Source: SFEL01 sp963640685 (GTDB lineage: Bacteria; Bacillota; Clostridia; Christensenellales; CAG-138). Taken from it: DNA of 64,000 nt. A program made the translations under genes and the position numbers. The first letter of the stretch is position 1. Each line of letters starts with the position of its first letter. Below, piece after piece: positions 32,679-42,007 of this stretch. The DNA is taken from the NCBI GenBank assembly GCA_963640685.1, contig CAVIAA010000005.1:28808-92807 (forward strand). Direction: 5' to 3'. A model generated the notes under the pieces. The model did no database searches. It saw only the letters and a list, made by a program, of their open reading frames with translations, and was not told the DNA's origin.

Positions 32679-34217
32679 TTGGAGAATCAGTATGCAATAG
32701 AAATGCTGAATATAACCAAGAGGTTTCCGGGCATAACGGCCAACGACAACATCACGCTTCAGCTCAAAAAGGGCGAGATACACGCCCTGCTCGGCGAAAA
32801 CGGCGCCGGCAAGTCAACGCTCATGAGCGTACTCTTCGGCCTCTACCAGCCGGAGGAGGGCGAAATACACAAGGACGGGCGCAAGGTTGAGATAAAAGAC
32901 CCAAACGATGCAAATGCGCTCGGCATAGGCATGGTTCATCAGCACTTCAAGCTCGTAGAATGTTTTTCTGTATTGGACAATATAATACTTGGCGTTGAGC
33001 CGACGGAGCACGGCTTTTTGCAAAAGCAGAACGCACGCAAAAAGGTGCTCGAGCTTTCCGAAAGATACGGCCTCTCGGTCGATCCCGATGCGCTTATCGA
33101 GGACATCACGGTCGGTATGCAGCAGCGCACGGAAATTCTAAAGATGCTGTATCGCGACAACGATATACTGATATTTGACGAGCCGACCGCGGTGCTTACC
33201 CCGCAGGAAATAGAAGATCTGATGCAGATAATGCGCAACCTCGCCGCCGAGGGCAAGAGCATACTCTTTATTTCGCATAAGCTGAACGAGATAATGGCCG
33301 TTTCTGATCGCTGCACCGTGCTGCGCAAGGGGAAATACATAGGCACGGTCGAGACCGCCAACACCACAATGGAGGAGCTCTCCTCGATGATGGTTGGCCG
33401 CAACGTCAATTTCCACGTTGAAAAGCAGCCGAGCCAGCCGGGCGATGTTATACTTTCCGTGGACAACATGACGGTCGCCTCCAAGGTGCACAAAAACAAC
33501 GCGGTAAAGAACGTATCGTTAAAGGTACGCGCCGGTGAAATAGTCTGCATCGCCGGCATCGACGGCAACGGACAGACCGAGTTTGTCCATGCCCTTACGG
33601 GGCTCGAGCCGGTCGTAAGCGGTAAAGTCACCCTTTCCGGCAAGGACATAACCAATGCGCCGATACGTCAGCGCAGCATAATGGGCATGAGCCACATACC
33701 GGAGGACAGACACAAGCACGGGCTGGTGCTGGACTATACGCTGGAGGACAACCTCGTGCTTCAGCGCTACTTTGAGCCGGAGTTTACGGATAAGGCAGGC
33801 TTCCTCCGCAGACACAACATTCGCACATACGCCGAAAGGCTCATTGATCAGTACGACGTGCGCTCGGGCCAAGGGCCGGTAACGATCGCCCGAAGCATGT
33901 CCGGCGGCAACCAGCAAAAGGCGATAGTTGCAAGAGAGATAGACAAAAATCCAGAGCTTCTGGTCGCTGTTCAGCCAACGCGCGGCCTAGACGTCGGCGC
34001 TATCGAGTACATACACAAGCAGCTCGTTGCCCAGCGCGACGAGGGCAAGGCGGTGCTTCTTGTATCGCTGGAACTGGATGAGGTCATGGACGTGCCGGAT
34101 CGCATACTGGTTATGTATGAGGGCGAAATAGTCGGTGAGCTTGACCCTAAGAGCACCACTCAGGAGGAGCTCGGCCTCTATATGGCGGGCGCAAAGAGAG
34201 ACGAGGTGATAGTATGA
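32679..34217 (+). CDS. Nucleoside-type ABC transporter ATP-binding protein (two ABC domains)
   Basis: A 512-residue ATPase with two fused ABC cassettes, like NupO/YufO and RbsA. Walker A GENGAGKST is in the first half, whose signature is degenerate (VGMQQRTEILK). The second half has the intact signature SGGNQQKAIVARE but a degenerate Walker A (GIDGNGQTE). The TTG at 32679 is chosen because AGGGGGAG lies eight bases upstream. Together with the BMP lipoprotein and two permeases it makes a complete importer; it overlaps the first permease by four bases (ATGA). Confidence 0.93.
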   Translation: MENQYAIEMLNITKRFPGITANDNITLQLKKGEIHALLGENGAGKSTLMSVLFGLYQPEEGEIHKDGRKVEIKDPNDANALGIGMVHQHFKLVECFSVLDNIILGVEPTEHGFLQKQNARKKVLELSERYGLSVDPDALIEDITVGMQQRTEILKMLYRDNDILIFDEPTAVLTPQEIEDLMQIMRNLAAEGKSILFISHKLNEIMAVSDRCTVLRKGKYIGTVETANTTMEELSSMMVGRNVNFHVEKQPSQPGDVILSVDNMTVASKVHKNNAVKNVSLKVRAGEIVCIAGIDGNGQTEFVHALTGLEPVVSGKVTLSGKDITNAPIRQRSIMGMSHIPEDRHKHGLVLDYTLEDNLVLQRYFEPEFTDKAGFLRRHNIRTYAERLIDQYDVRSGQGPVTIARSMSGGNQQKAIVAREIDKNPELLVAVQPTRGLDVGAIEYIHKQLVAQRDEGKAVLLVSLELDEVMDVPDRILVMYEGEIVGELDPKSTTQEELGLYMAGAKRDEVIV

Positions 34218-35332
34218 AAAAGCTGATGAAAAATAACGGCGTACAGTCCTTCGTGGCCTCTATCGTCTGCATACTCATCGGGCTGCTAGTAGGCTACATA
34301 GTGCTGCTGCTCATCAACCCAACCGGCGCAGGCGAGGCGATAGTGACGATAGTAAAGAACTTCCTTACCTACAACAAGGCAAATACCCAGCTTAAGTACC
34401 TTGGCAATACGCTGGTCAAGACCGCTCCCCTGCTCCTCTGCTCGCTGTCGATACTGTTTTCATACAAGGTCGGCCTGTTCAACATAGGCGCGGCCGGACA
34501 GTATTGCGCCGGTGCAGCCCTCGCCCTCTATGCGGCGCTGGGGCTTGGCTGGAGCTGGCTGCCATGCGTGCTGCTGGCAATGCTGGGCGGCGCGCTGCTC
34601 GGCACAGTAAGCGGCCTACTCAAATCCTACCGCAACGTAAACGAGGTAATATCCGGCATAATGCTCAACTGGATAACGCTTTACCTTACGAATATGCTGC
34701 TAACAAAAGTAAAGGAAGCAACAAGCCCTTATACGCTGGTGCTGTCGCATACCAATCAGGCGGCTCTGCTCCCCTCTCTTGGGCTCGGCCAGCTGTTCAA
34801 CAACAACCAATACGTTGGGCTGGCGATACCCCTTTCGGTGTTGATAGCGGTAATAGTGCTTATAGTGCTGGAGAAGACGCGCTTCGGCTATGAGCTTCGA
34901 GCCACCGGCTGCAACAAAAACGCCGCAAAATACTGTGGAATGGCCGAAAAACGAAACATCATCCTCTCCCTTGCCATTTCCGGCGCACTTGCGGGTCTAG
35001 GCGCTGCGATGCTGTACCTGACCGGTTACGAGCAGTGGCAATGCTCAACCTCCTCCGTCCCCAGCATGGGCTTCAACGGCATAGCGGCTGCCTTCTTGGG
35101 CGGTCTTAACCCGATAGGCGCTGTGTTCTCCTCTTTCTTTATTCAGCACATCACCGCCGGCGGTGCGTATGTCGATAAATCCATGTACTGCTCGCAGATA
35201 TCCGACCTGATATCCGCAATAATAATCTACTTGTGCAGCTTTGTGCTGTTCTTTAAGACCGCCATGAACCGCGGCATTGCAAAAAGCGAGGAAAAGGCCG
35301 CAAAGGCCGCCGCGAAAGGAGGAGACAGGTAA
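34214..35332 (+). CDS. Nucleoside-type ABC transporter permease 1
   Basis: A 372-residue membrane protein of the BPD_transp_2 family with about nine to ten hydrophobic segments, comparable to NupP/YufP. The conserved loop RATGCNKNAAKYCGMAEKR lies between segments, and GFNGIAAAFLGGLNPIGA is typical of the family. The C-terminus ends in a Lys/Ala-rich tail. It starts within the stop region of the ATPase gene and is followed with no gap by the second permease, so the genes are translationally coupled. Confidence 0.92.
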   Translation: MKKLMKNNGVQSFVASIVCILIGLLVGYIVLLLINPTGAGEAIVTIVKNFLTYNKANTQLKYLGNTLVKTAPLLLCSLSILFSYKVGLFNIGAAGQYCAGAALALYAALGLGWSWLPCVLLAMLGGALLGTVSGLLKSYRNVNEVISGIMLNWITLYLTNMLLTKVKEATSPYTLVLSHTNQAALLPSLGLGQLFNNNQYVGLAIPLSVLIAVIVLIVLEKTRFGYELRATGCNKNAAKYCGMAEKRNIILSLAISGALAGLGAAMLYLTGYEQWQCSTSSVPSMGFNGIAAAFLGGLNPIGAVFSSFFIQHITAGGAYVDKSMYCSQISDLISAIIIYLCSFVLFFKTAMNRGIAKSEEKAAKAAAKGGDR

Positions 35333-36274
35333 ATGGTACTGCTTATTCAATACACGCTGCTTTTCGCCTCTGTTCTGCTGCTGGTAGCCCTTGGAGGCTG
35401 CTTCTCGGAGCATTCCGGCGTTATCAACCTCGGCCTTGAAGGTATAATGGTCATAGGCGCCTTGGGCGGCGCGCTGATGATGCGCTACCTGCCGGACGGC
35501 ACCCCTGCTGCGATGATGGTACTGCTGGTAATAATCACCAGCATAGTTGCCGGCATGCTTTACTCCTGCCTGCTTGCGGTCTCCGCAATACACTGCAATG
35601 CAGATCAGACAATTGTTGGCACAGCGATGAACATACTCGGCACAGCGGCTGCAACGGTAATTGTAAAGGCGATAAACACCGCCGCGAACCCCGACGACGT
35701 ATCCTCTACAATACAGTACATGGGCGCAAAAAAAGCCTTTATAGTCAATATAGGTTCATTTGAGTTCAATTGGTTCATGCTCGTGGCCGTGATAGCCCTC
35801 GTTGTATCCTATATTACACTGTACAAGACGCGGTTCGGCCTTAGGCTGATGGCCTGCGGCGAGCACCCGCAGGCGGCAGACAGCGTTGGCATCAGCGTAT
35901 ACAAAATGCGCTGGGCGGGCGTGCTTATCTCAGGCATGCTGGGCGGTCTCGGCGGAATAGTCTACATAACCTGCGGCGTAAGCGAATGGAAGTTTGAATA
36001 CGGCGTTGCCGGTTTCGGCTTCTTGGCTCTCGCCGTCATGATATTCGGCCAGTGGAAGCCCACGAAGATAGCTTTGGCTGCGCTGCTGTTCGGCTTCTTC
36101 CGTGCGCTTTCCAACGTATACTTCGGCTTTGAGTTCCTCAAAAACCTCAATATACCCAGCGGCGTGTACAATATGCTGCCGTATATAATCTCCCTCGTAG
36201 TGCTCACCTTCACCTCAAAGAAGTCCAGAGCGCCAAAGGCAGAGGGTATACCCTACGACAAGGGACAGAGGTAG
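35333..36274 (+). CDS. Nucleoside-type ABC transporter permease 2
   Basis: A 313-residue BPD_transp_2 permease with about eight to nine hydrophobic segments, comparable to NupQ/YufQ. Family phrases are GVINLGLEGIMVIGA near the N-terminus and RLMACGEHPQAADSVGI in the cytoplasmic loop. Its ATG follows the preceding TAA directly, with GGAG shortly before. Four bases separate it from the thymidine kinase gene. Confidence 0.92.
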   Translation: MVLLIQYTLLFASVLLLVALGGCFSEHSGVINLGLEGIMVIGALGGALMMRYLPDGTPAAMMVLLVIITSIVAGMLYSCLLAVSAIHCNADQTIVGTAMNILGTAAATVIVKAINTAANPDDVSSTIQYMGAKKAFIVNIGSFEFNWFMLVAVIALVVSYITLYKTRFGLRLMACGEHPQAADSVGISVYKMRWAGVLISGMLGGLGGIVYITCGVSEWKFEYGVAGFGFLALAVMIFGQWKPTKIALAALLFGFFRALSNVYFGFEFLKNLNIPSGVYNMLPYIISLVVLTFTSKKSRAPKAEGIPYDKGQR

Positions 36275-36278
36275 CCGA

Positions 36279-36857
36279 ATGGCGAAGCTGTATTTTCGCT
36301 ACGGTGCGATGAGCTCCAGCAAGACCGCAAACGCCATAATGGTCAAGCATAACTATGGCGAGCGGGGGCAGAACGCCCTACTCGTTAAGCCTGCGATAGA
36401 TGTTCGAGACGGCATACGCACGGTAAAATCCCGCTGCGGTCTCTCTACCGAGTGCGTGCTGTTTCATGAGATAGACCTTGAAGCCGTAAAACGGGGCGCG
36501 TATGACTGCATAATAGTAGATGAAGCTCAGTTCCTCACCAAGGACGAGGTGAAACTCCTCACCGATATTGTGGACGAATACAACATACCGGTGATATGTT
36601 ATGGGTTGAGGACGGACTTTCAAGGCAACTTCTTTGCGGGCAGCCATTGGCTCATGGCGTGGGCAGACACCATTGAGGAGATAAAGACAATCTGCTGGTG
36701 CGGCCGAAAGGCGATATGCAACGCACGCCTGGACGGCAATGGCGGCATAACCAAGGTCGGCGAGCAGGTGGTGCTCGGTGCAAACGACAAATACATAGGT
36801 CTCTGCCGCAGGCACTGGCGGCAGGGCGACCCCGGCCCCGGGCTCAGGAACAGCTAG
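36279..36857 (+). CDS. tdk: Thymidine kinase (type II)
   Basis: A 192-residue enzyme phosphorylating (deoxy)thymidine with ATP in the salvage pathway. The P-loop reads GAMSSSKTA (9-17), where the usual GKT glycine is Ser, a variation common among bacterial thymidine kinases of this type. DEAQF supplies the catalytic Glu, YGLRTDFQGNFFAGS is the lasso-adjacent region, and the zinc Cys are in CWCGRKA and the C-terminal GLCRRHW. It is directly linked to the nucleoside importer, so imported thymidine can be trapped as dTMP; the cluster therefore predicts a nucleoside substrate for the transporter. Confidence 0.93.
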   Translation: MAKLYFRYGAMSSSKTANAIMVKHNYGERGQNALLVKPAIDVRDGIRTVKSRCGLSTECVLFHEIDLEAVKRGAYDCIIVDEAQFLTKDEVKLLTDIVDEYNIPVICYGLRTDFQGNFFAGSHWLMAWADTIEEIKTICWCGRKAICNARLDGNGGITKVGEQVVLGANDKYIGLCRRHWRQGDPGPGLRNS

Positions 36858-36871
36858 ATATTGGCACAACT

Positions 36872-36905
36872 AAAAGGCGCACGCTCTTCAAAGCATGCGC
36901 CTTTT
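36872..36905. terminator. Bidirectional terminator between tdk and the DUF1002 gene
   Basis: A 14-base stem (AAAAGGCGCACGCT with AGCATGCGCCTTTT, one G-T/A-C irregularity) around a 6-base loop; the A/T ends give a short T run on both strands. It serves the convergent genes. Confidence 0.8.
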
Positions 36906-36920
36906 GATATGAAGGCTGAC

Positions 36921-37808
36921 TTAGCCCTTATTGCCAAACAGATTTGAGAAAAAGCTGCCTACGGAACCCAAGAAGCCGCTCACCTTTTCACTGATGGTAT
37001 TCACAGTCCCTACTATTTTGTCCTTTGTGGTCATAGCCTTTTGAACGGTATTGGTTATGGATACCAGCTTTTCCTTGAGCTGGTTCGCATCCAGCTTTTC
37101 AAGCTGACGGCAAAGGCCGAGAAGCTGCTCCACCTGAGGATCGCTCACCTGAACGTTGTACTGCTCTGCGAGCTTCTTTATCTCCTTTTTTACGTCGTTA
37201 TCGGACATGGTCTCGGTAACGTCGAGTATGTTCTTCAGCTCGTTTATTAGGGCGGTCGCGTCATCGCTGCCTATATATTCGGCGAGCTGACCGGTCACTA
37301 TCAGCTCCTCCGCCCCTACCATCTTGGCGAGGTTGTTGAGCGTACTGCCGGTGATATCCTCGTAAGCGCGGTATATGCCGGTCAGCGCCGCGGTGCCGGA
37401 TACCTCAAACGGCGCCGTTACAACGACCCTTGCGTTTATTATTCCGGCGGTAGTCAGCGCGTTCTTGTACATCTGCTCAGTACACCAGTTTATGTTCTTT
37501 GCCGAGACGCTAAGGCCGGAGCCATCCTCCAGCAGCGTTATATATACGCACGAAATGGCCTTGTGGCCTATTTTACTGTCATCAACCAAGCCCTCAAGGT
37601 ACTGGCGCTCGTTCTGGTTTGTAACGGTTATTTCGGGTACAGTCCCGCGCTCTATACCAAAATCACGGTATACCGAGGCTACCTGCTCCGCATCCAGATC
37701 TGCGCCTATCGCTACCCTTGCTTCTCCTACCTTATAGGCAAATGCGCCGGATGCGGCCGTAAGGCACAGTATAGCCAGCATGATCGAAAATAATTTCTTT
37801 AGCTTCAT
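36921..37808 (-). CDS. DUF1002 (YpuA-like) secreted protein
   Basis: A 295-residue protein with a cleavable signal peptide (MKLKKLFSIMLAILCLTAASGAFA) and a DUF1002 domain over most of the mature part; YQxxGI-like and TNQNERQYLEGLV segments match the B. subtilis YpuA type. It probably acts outside the membrane. A Gly/Ser/Phe-rich C-terminal end (SGFLGSVGSFFSNLFG) could pack on the membrane. Function is unknown. It is a single-gene unit. Confidence 0.85.
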   Translation of the reverse strand: MKLKKLFSIMLAILCLTAASGAFAYKVGEARVAIGADLDAEQVASVYRDFGIERGTVPEITVTNQNERQYLEGLVDDSKIGHKAISCVYITLLEDGSGLSVSAKNINWCTEQMYKNALTTAGIINARVVVTAPFEVSGTAALTGIYRAYEDITGSTLNNLAKMVGAEELIVTGQLAEYIGSDDATALINELKNILDVTETMSDNDVKKEIKKLAEQYNVQVSDPQVEQLLGLCRQLEKLDANQLKEKLVSITNTVQKAMTTKDKIVGTVNTISEKVSGFLGSVGSFFSNLFGNKG

Positions 37809-37948
37809 AAATATAAAAACCTCCGTTGCCGTAAAAAACAGCTTCTACCCTTGTGATTATAACATGTACTGAGACAAATTGAATTAACATAATGTAAACA
37901 AAGCTGAAGCAATATATATGAAAGCCTTTGACTTTTCAGGCAGGCTAT

Positions 37949-37988
37949 TTTACATGAGTTTTACAGTACTTTTCTTTTTCATTTTACA
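37949..37988 (+). promoter_or_regulatory. PhoP (Pho) box of the pst-pho operon
   Basis: Three exact TTTACA hexamers at 37949, 37960 and 37983, plus a degenerate TTTCTT at 37971, run in tandem with 11-12 bp period, i.e. one per helical turn. This is the direct-repeat architecture bound by PhoP of Firmicutes. The response regulator encoded by the same operon is the obvious ligand, giving positive autoregulation under phosphate limitation. Confidence 0.8.
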
Positions 37989-37997
37989 CGGCGCGCG

Positions 37998-38003
37998 TAT
38001 CAT
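37998..38003 (+). promoter_or_regulatory. -10 element of the pst-pho operon
   Basis: TATCAT ten bases after the last Pho hexamer, with no proper -35, fitting an activator-dependent promoter. The start codon of pstS is 47 bases downstream. Confidence 0.5.
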
Positions 38004-38049
38004 ATTAACCGTAAGATAAAGAAACGAAAGAGAAAGGAAGTAAAAAGAA

Positions 38050-38862
38050 ATGAGGAAGATCATAAGCGTCACAATTACAGCAATATGCGCGCTGGCTCTC
38101 TTTGCCGGCTGTGCATCAAGTACAACAGAGGGAGGAACGGTATCTCTTGATGGCTCCACTTCGATGGAAAAGGTGATAGGCTCGCTCGGCGAATCATTCA
38201 CTCAGGCAAATCAAGGCACATCATACACGTATAACCCGACCGGCTCCGGCTCCGGCATCAAGGCGGTCAGCGAAGGTACCTGCGATATCGGCCTTTCCAG
38301 CCGCAGCCTGAAGGACGATGAGGTCTCCTCTGGCCTTACCGGAACCACGCTCGCTCTTGACGGCATCGCGATGATTGTAAACCCCGAAAACCCGATATCC
38401 GACCTTAGCGTTGAGCAGATAGCCGCGATCTATAAGGGCGAAATCACCAACTGGAAGGACGTTGGCGGAAACGATGCGGAGATAGTGCTTATCGGCCGCG
38501 AGGCCGGAAGCGGCACGAGGGACGGCTTTGAGTCCATCACCGACACCAAGGACAGCTGCAAGTATCGTCAGGAGCTGACCTCCACCGGCGACGTTATAAC
38601 CACCGTATCCCAGAACCCCGACGCTATCGGCTACGCCTCTTTAGCCTCCGTAAAGGACACGGTAAAGGCTCTGAGCATAGGCGGTGTTGCTCCCAGCGAG
38701 GACACGGTAAAGGACGGCAGCTATGTGATACAGCGCCCCTTCGTGCTGGTGACCAAGGACGGCGTTGAGCTCTCCGAAACAGCGCAGAAGTTCTTCGACT
38801 ACGCAACCTCTGCCGAGGCAGCCGAGATCATAACCGCAGCGGGTGCAGTACCCGTGAACTAA
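38050..38862 (+). CDS. pstS: Phosphate ABC transporter substrate-binding lipoprotein PstS
   Basis: A 270-residue phosphate-binding lipoprotein with signal peptide and lipobox Cys at 21 (LFAGC). Phosphate-contact regions are visible: DGSTSMEKV near the N-terminus, SGSGIKAVSEGTCDIGLSSR, and GREAGSGTRDGFE. It delivers phosphate to PstCAB. AAGGAAG before the ATG is the ribosome site. First gene of a seven-gene operon and the one closest to the Pho box. Confidence 0.95.
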   Translation: MRKIISVTITAICALALFAGCASSTTEGGTVSLDGSTSMEKVIGSLGESFTQANQGTSYTYNPTGSGSGIKAVSEGTCDIGLSSRSLKDDEVSSGLTGTTLALDGIAMIVNPENPISDLSVEQIAAIYKGEITNWKDVGGNDAEIVLIGREAGSGTRDGFESITDTKDSCKYRQELTSTGDVITTVSQNPDAIGYASLASVKDTVKALSIGGVAPSEDTVKDGSYVIQRPFVLVTKDGVELSETAQKFFDYATSAEAAEIITAAGAVPVN

Positions 38863-38866
38863 AGGT

Positions 38867-39733
38867 ATGAAGAGCAGGAAAACTATCGAGGCCGTAATAC
38901 ACGGCCTCTTCCTGATACTCGGCTTGGTAACGGTCGGCTTTGTGCTGCTGATAACCGTATACCTGATAGTATCGGGCGTTCCGGCGATAAGGAAGATCGG
39001 CCTTGTCCCCTTCCTTTTCGGCAAAACGTGGGCATCTACCGGGACTACGCCCTCGTTCGGTATACTCCCCTTCATACTTACCAGCATATACGGTACAGCG
39101 GGCGCAATACTGTTAGGCGTTCCGATAGGCTTCTTCACCGCGGTATATATTTCAAAGCTCGCGCCGCCAAGGATAAAGTCCGTAATGCAGTCCGCCGTCA
39201 GTATGCTCTCCGGCATACCCTCCGTCGTATACGGCCTCGTCGGCATGCTGATACTCGTTCCGGGTATAAGAAAGATATTCGGGCTGCCGGACGGCTCCGG
39301 CCTGCTTGCGGCGATAATCGTGCTTTCGATAATGATACTTCCTTCTATAATAAAGGTATCCGTTACCTCGCTTGATGCTGTTCCCAAGGAATACGAAGAT
39401 GCCTCCCTCGCCCTCGGCGCAACGCCAATTGAAACATACTTCAGGGTATCCGTTCCGGCTGCGAGGAGCGGCATCGTTGCGGCGGTCGTGCTGGGCGTAG
39501 GCCGCGCAATCGGCGAGGCCATGGCGGTAATGATGGTCTCCGGCAATGTACCTAATATGCCGTCGCTGTTCCAGAGTGTTCGATTCCTTACCACAGCTGT
39601 TGCGAGTGAAATGTCCTATTCGAGCGGGCTTCAGCAGCAGGCACTGTTCTCGATAGCGCTGGTGCTTTTCTTCTTCATAATGCTGATAAACGCCGCGCTG
39701 AACTACTTTCTGAAGCGCAAAAAGGAGGGATGA
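38867..39733 (+). CDS. pstC: Phosphate ABC transporter permease PstC
   Basis: A 288-residue inner-membrane permease with six hydrophobic segments and the EAA-type loop around SLDAVPKEYEDASLALGATPIE. It starts four bases after pstS with AAAGG just before the ATG. It pairs with PstA to form the phosphate channel. Confidence 0.94.
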   Translation: MKSRKTIEAVIHGLFLILGLVTVGFVLLITVYLIVSGVPAIRKIGLVPFLFGKTWASTGTTPSFGILPFILTSIYGTAGAILLGVPIGFFTAVYISKLAPPRIKSVMQSAVSMLSGIPSVVYGLVGMLILVPGIRKIFGLPDGSGLLAAIIVLSIMILPSIIKVSVTSLDAVPKEYEDASLALGATPIETYFRVSVPAARSGIVAAVVLGVGRAIGEAMAVMMVSGNVPNMPSLFQSVRFLTTAVASEMSYSSGLQQQALFSIALVLFFFIMLINAALNYFLKRKKEG

Positions 39734-39736
39734 CCC

Positions 39737-40606
39737 ATGAAGGCAGGCAATAATTACCTTTCGCCGAGGCGGCGCGCATACGTTCGCCTTATGAAGTGCC
39801 TCATGGTGCTTTCGGCAGCATTGACCTGCGCTCTCGCGCTGTTTCTGATAGGCTATGTGCTTATTCGAGGTATACCGAAGATAACATGGGAGCTGCTCTC
39901 CACCTCCCCGAGCTATATCAACGACAGCATAGGTATACTTCCGGATATACTCAATACGCTTTATATCGTTATTGCGACCGTTCTTATAACGGTTCCCTTA
40001 GGCGTTGGTGCTGCGATATATCTTACCGAGTATGCCTCCAGCAAAAAGGTCGTTGCCGCGATAGAATACGCCGCAGAGACCCTCTCCGGCATTCCGTCCA
40101 TAATATACGGCCTCGTGGGTATGCTGTTCTTCTGCCAGTTCTGCGGGATGGGCACCTCGCTTATTGCCGGCTCACTAACCCTTGTTATGATGAACCTGCC
40201 AACGGTGATGCGCACCACGCAGGAAAGCCTGAAGACGGTTCCGCAGAGCTACCGCGAGGGCGCCTTCGGCCTCGGTGCAGGCAAATGGCGCGTGATAAGC
40301 ACGGTAGTGCTCCCTGGCTGTGTGGATGGCGTTATAACCGGCTGCATACTCTCGATAGGACGCATACTCGGGGAATCGGCAGCGCTGCTCTATACTGCGG
40401 GCCTTGCGCATACCCTGCACGGCTTCCTTGCGGGAATGAAAAGTTCCGGCTCGACTCTTACTGTTGCGCTTTACGTTTACGCAAAGGAGCGCGGTGAGTT
40501 TGACGTTGCCTTTGCAATAGCTGCAATACTGATGGTGCTGGCACTTATAATAAACCTCTCCGCCGAGCTTGCGGCAAGGTACTTTAGGAGGAAAAAGGAA
40601 CAATGA
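39737..40606 (+). CDS. pstA: Phosphate ABC transporter permease PstA
   Basis: A 289-residue permease with six hydrophobic segments. The EAA-type loop is at LKTVPQSYREGAFGLGAGKW, and LSGIPSIIYGLVGMLFF is the conserved family segment also seen in PstC. It overlaps pstB by four bases. Confidence 0.94.
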   Translation: MKAGNNYLSPRRRAYVRLMKCLMVLSAALTCALALFLIGYVLIRGIPKITWELLSTSPSYINDSIGILPDILNTLYIVIATVLITVPLGVGAAIYLTEYASSKKVVAAIEYAAETLSGIPSIIYGLVGMLFFCQFCGMGTSLIAGSLTLVMMNLPTVMRTTQESLKTVPQSYREGAFGLGAGKWRVISTVVLPGCVDGVITGCILSIGRILGESAALLYTAGLAHTLHGFLAGMKSSGSTLTVALYVYAKERGEFDVAFAIAAILMVLALIINLSAELAARYFRRKKEQ

Positions 40607-41358
40607 GCAATATAATCACGGTACAGGATCTATGCCTGTGGTACGGCAGCCATCAGGCATTGAAGGACATAAATATCAACATTGAAGAAAGAAGCATTAC
40701 CGCGCTGATAGGCCCGTCGGGCTGCGGCAAATCCACATTCTTAAAAACGCTCAACCGCATGAACGACCTTGTTCAGGGGGTAAGGATAACCGGCAGCGTA
40801 AAGTATAAGGACGCAGATATCTTCGCGCCGTCAACGGATGTGAACGAGCTGCGTCGGCACATCGGCATGGTGTTTCAAAAGCCAAACCCATTCCCCATGA
40901 GCATATATGATAACATCGCCTACGGTCCCCGCACGCACGGTATAACCAACCGCGCAAGGCTGGACGACATCGTTGAGCGGTCGTTAAAGGGTGCGGCTAT
41001 ATGGGACGAGGTCAAAGACAGGCTAAAGAAAAACGCGCTTGGCCTTTCCGGAGGACAGCAGCAGCGGCTCTGCATAGCCCGTGCGCTGGCGGTTGAGCCG
41101 GAGGTGCTGCTGATGGATGAGCCTACGAGCGCGCTTGACCCGATATCCACATCAAAGATAGAGGAGCTTGCGATACAGCTGAAGGAAAAATATACTATTG
41201 TCATCGTAACGCATAACATGCAGCAGGCGGTAAGGATATCCGACAATACGGCATTCTTCCTGCTCGGCGAGCTCGTTGAGCATAACAGCACCGAAAAGCT
41301 GTTTTCACAGCCGGAAAACAAAAAGACGGAAGATTACATAACGGGGAGGTTTGGTTAG
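40603..41358 (+). CDS. pstB: Phosphate ABC transporter ATP-binding protein PstB
   Basis: A 251-residue ABC ATPase: Walker A GPSGCGKST (about 33-41), Q-loop in VFQKPNPFPMSIYDN (typical of PstB), signature LSGGQQQR, and Walker B LLMDEPTSALDP. It energises PstCA. Confidence 0.97.
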   Translation: MSNIITVQDLCLWYGSHQALKDININIEERSITALIGPSGCGKSTFLKTLNRMNDLVQGVRITGSVKYKDADIFAPSTDVNELRRHIGMVFQKPNPFPMSIYDNIAYGPRTHGITNRARLDDIVERSLKGAAIWDEVKDRLKKNALGLSGGQQQRLCIARALAVEPEVLLMDEPTSALDPISTSKIEELAIQLKEKYTIVIVTHNMQQAVRISDNTAFFLLGELVEHNSTEKLFSQPENKKTEDYITGRFG

Positions 41359-41360
41359 AG

Positions 41361-42005
41361 ATGAGGAGCCGTTTTGATGAGCAGCTTGCGCTGCTCAATA
41401 AGGAGCTGATAGAGATGGGCGCACTTTGCGAGGAGGTAATAAAGCTCTCCTCCCGCGCACTTACTGAGCGCAGCGCAGCAATGGCAAAAAAGGTCGCGCC
41501 GCTGGATTCGGAGATCGACCAGAAGGAGCGCACTATTGAATCCATGTGCCTGAAGCTGCTGCTTCAACAGCAGCCGGTTGCAAAGGATCTGAGGCAGATA
41601 TCTGCTGCGCTTAAGATGATCACAGACATGGAGCGCATCGGCGACCAAGCCGAGGACATCGCGGAGATAATCTCATTTCTGGACGGGAGACCGGCGGAAA
41701 ACGACGACCTTCTAAGGGAAATGGCAAACGCAACGATAAAAATGGTTACCGGCAGCGTTGATGCGTATGTAAAACATGATATAATACTCGCAGAAAAGGT
41801 AGTGGCCTGCGACGATACTGTGGACGATTACTTCGACCAGATCAAGCAGCGGCTCATAGCGAGGATAGCCGATAACCCCTCCAACGGGGAATATGCCCTC
41901 GACCTTCTCATGATAGCAAAGTATTTTGAACGCATAGGTGACCACGCGGTAAATATAGCCGAATGGGTGATATTCTCGGTCACCGGCGTTCATAAGGAGG
42001 TATAA
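41361..42005 (+). CDS. phoU: Phosphate signalling protein PhoU
   Basis: A 214-residue all-helical protein with two PhoU repeats, each with the metal-binding E(K)xxDxxxD-type motif (DMERIGDQAEDIAE in the first and YFERIGDHAVNIAEW in the second). It links PstB transport state to the PhoR kinase. It begins two bases after pstB. Confidence 0.95.
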   Translation: MRSRFDEQLALLNKELIEMGALCEEVIKLSSRALTERSAAMAKKVAPLDSEIDQKERTIESMCLKLLLQQQPVAKDLRQISAALKMITDMERIGDQAEDIAEIISFLDGRPAENDDLLREMANATIKMVTGSVDAYVKHDIILAEKVVACDDTVDDYFDQIKQRLIARIADNPSNGEYALDLLMIAKYFERIGDHAVNIAEWVIFSVTGVHKEV

Positions 42006-42007
42006 GC

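Noticed and set aside
31050..32679. Purine riboswitch upstream of the nucleoside importer
   Set aside because: The leader before the BMP gene is only about 55 bases after the promoter and has no conserved purine-aptamer core; none is seen before the ATPase gene either.
33138..33917. Minus-strand frames of 117-238 codons inside the nucleoside ABC ATPase gene
   Set aside because: Fully covered by an intact two-domain ATPase; no independent promoter or start signal.
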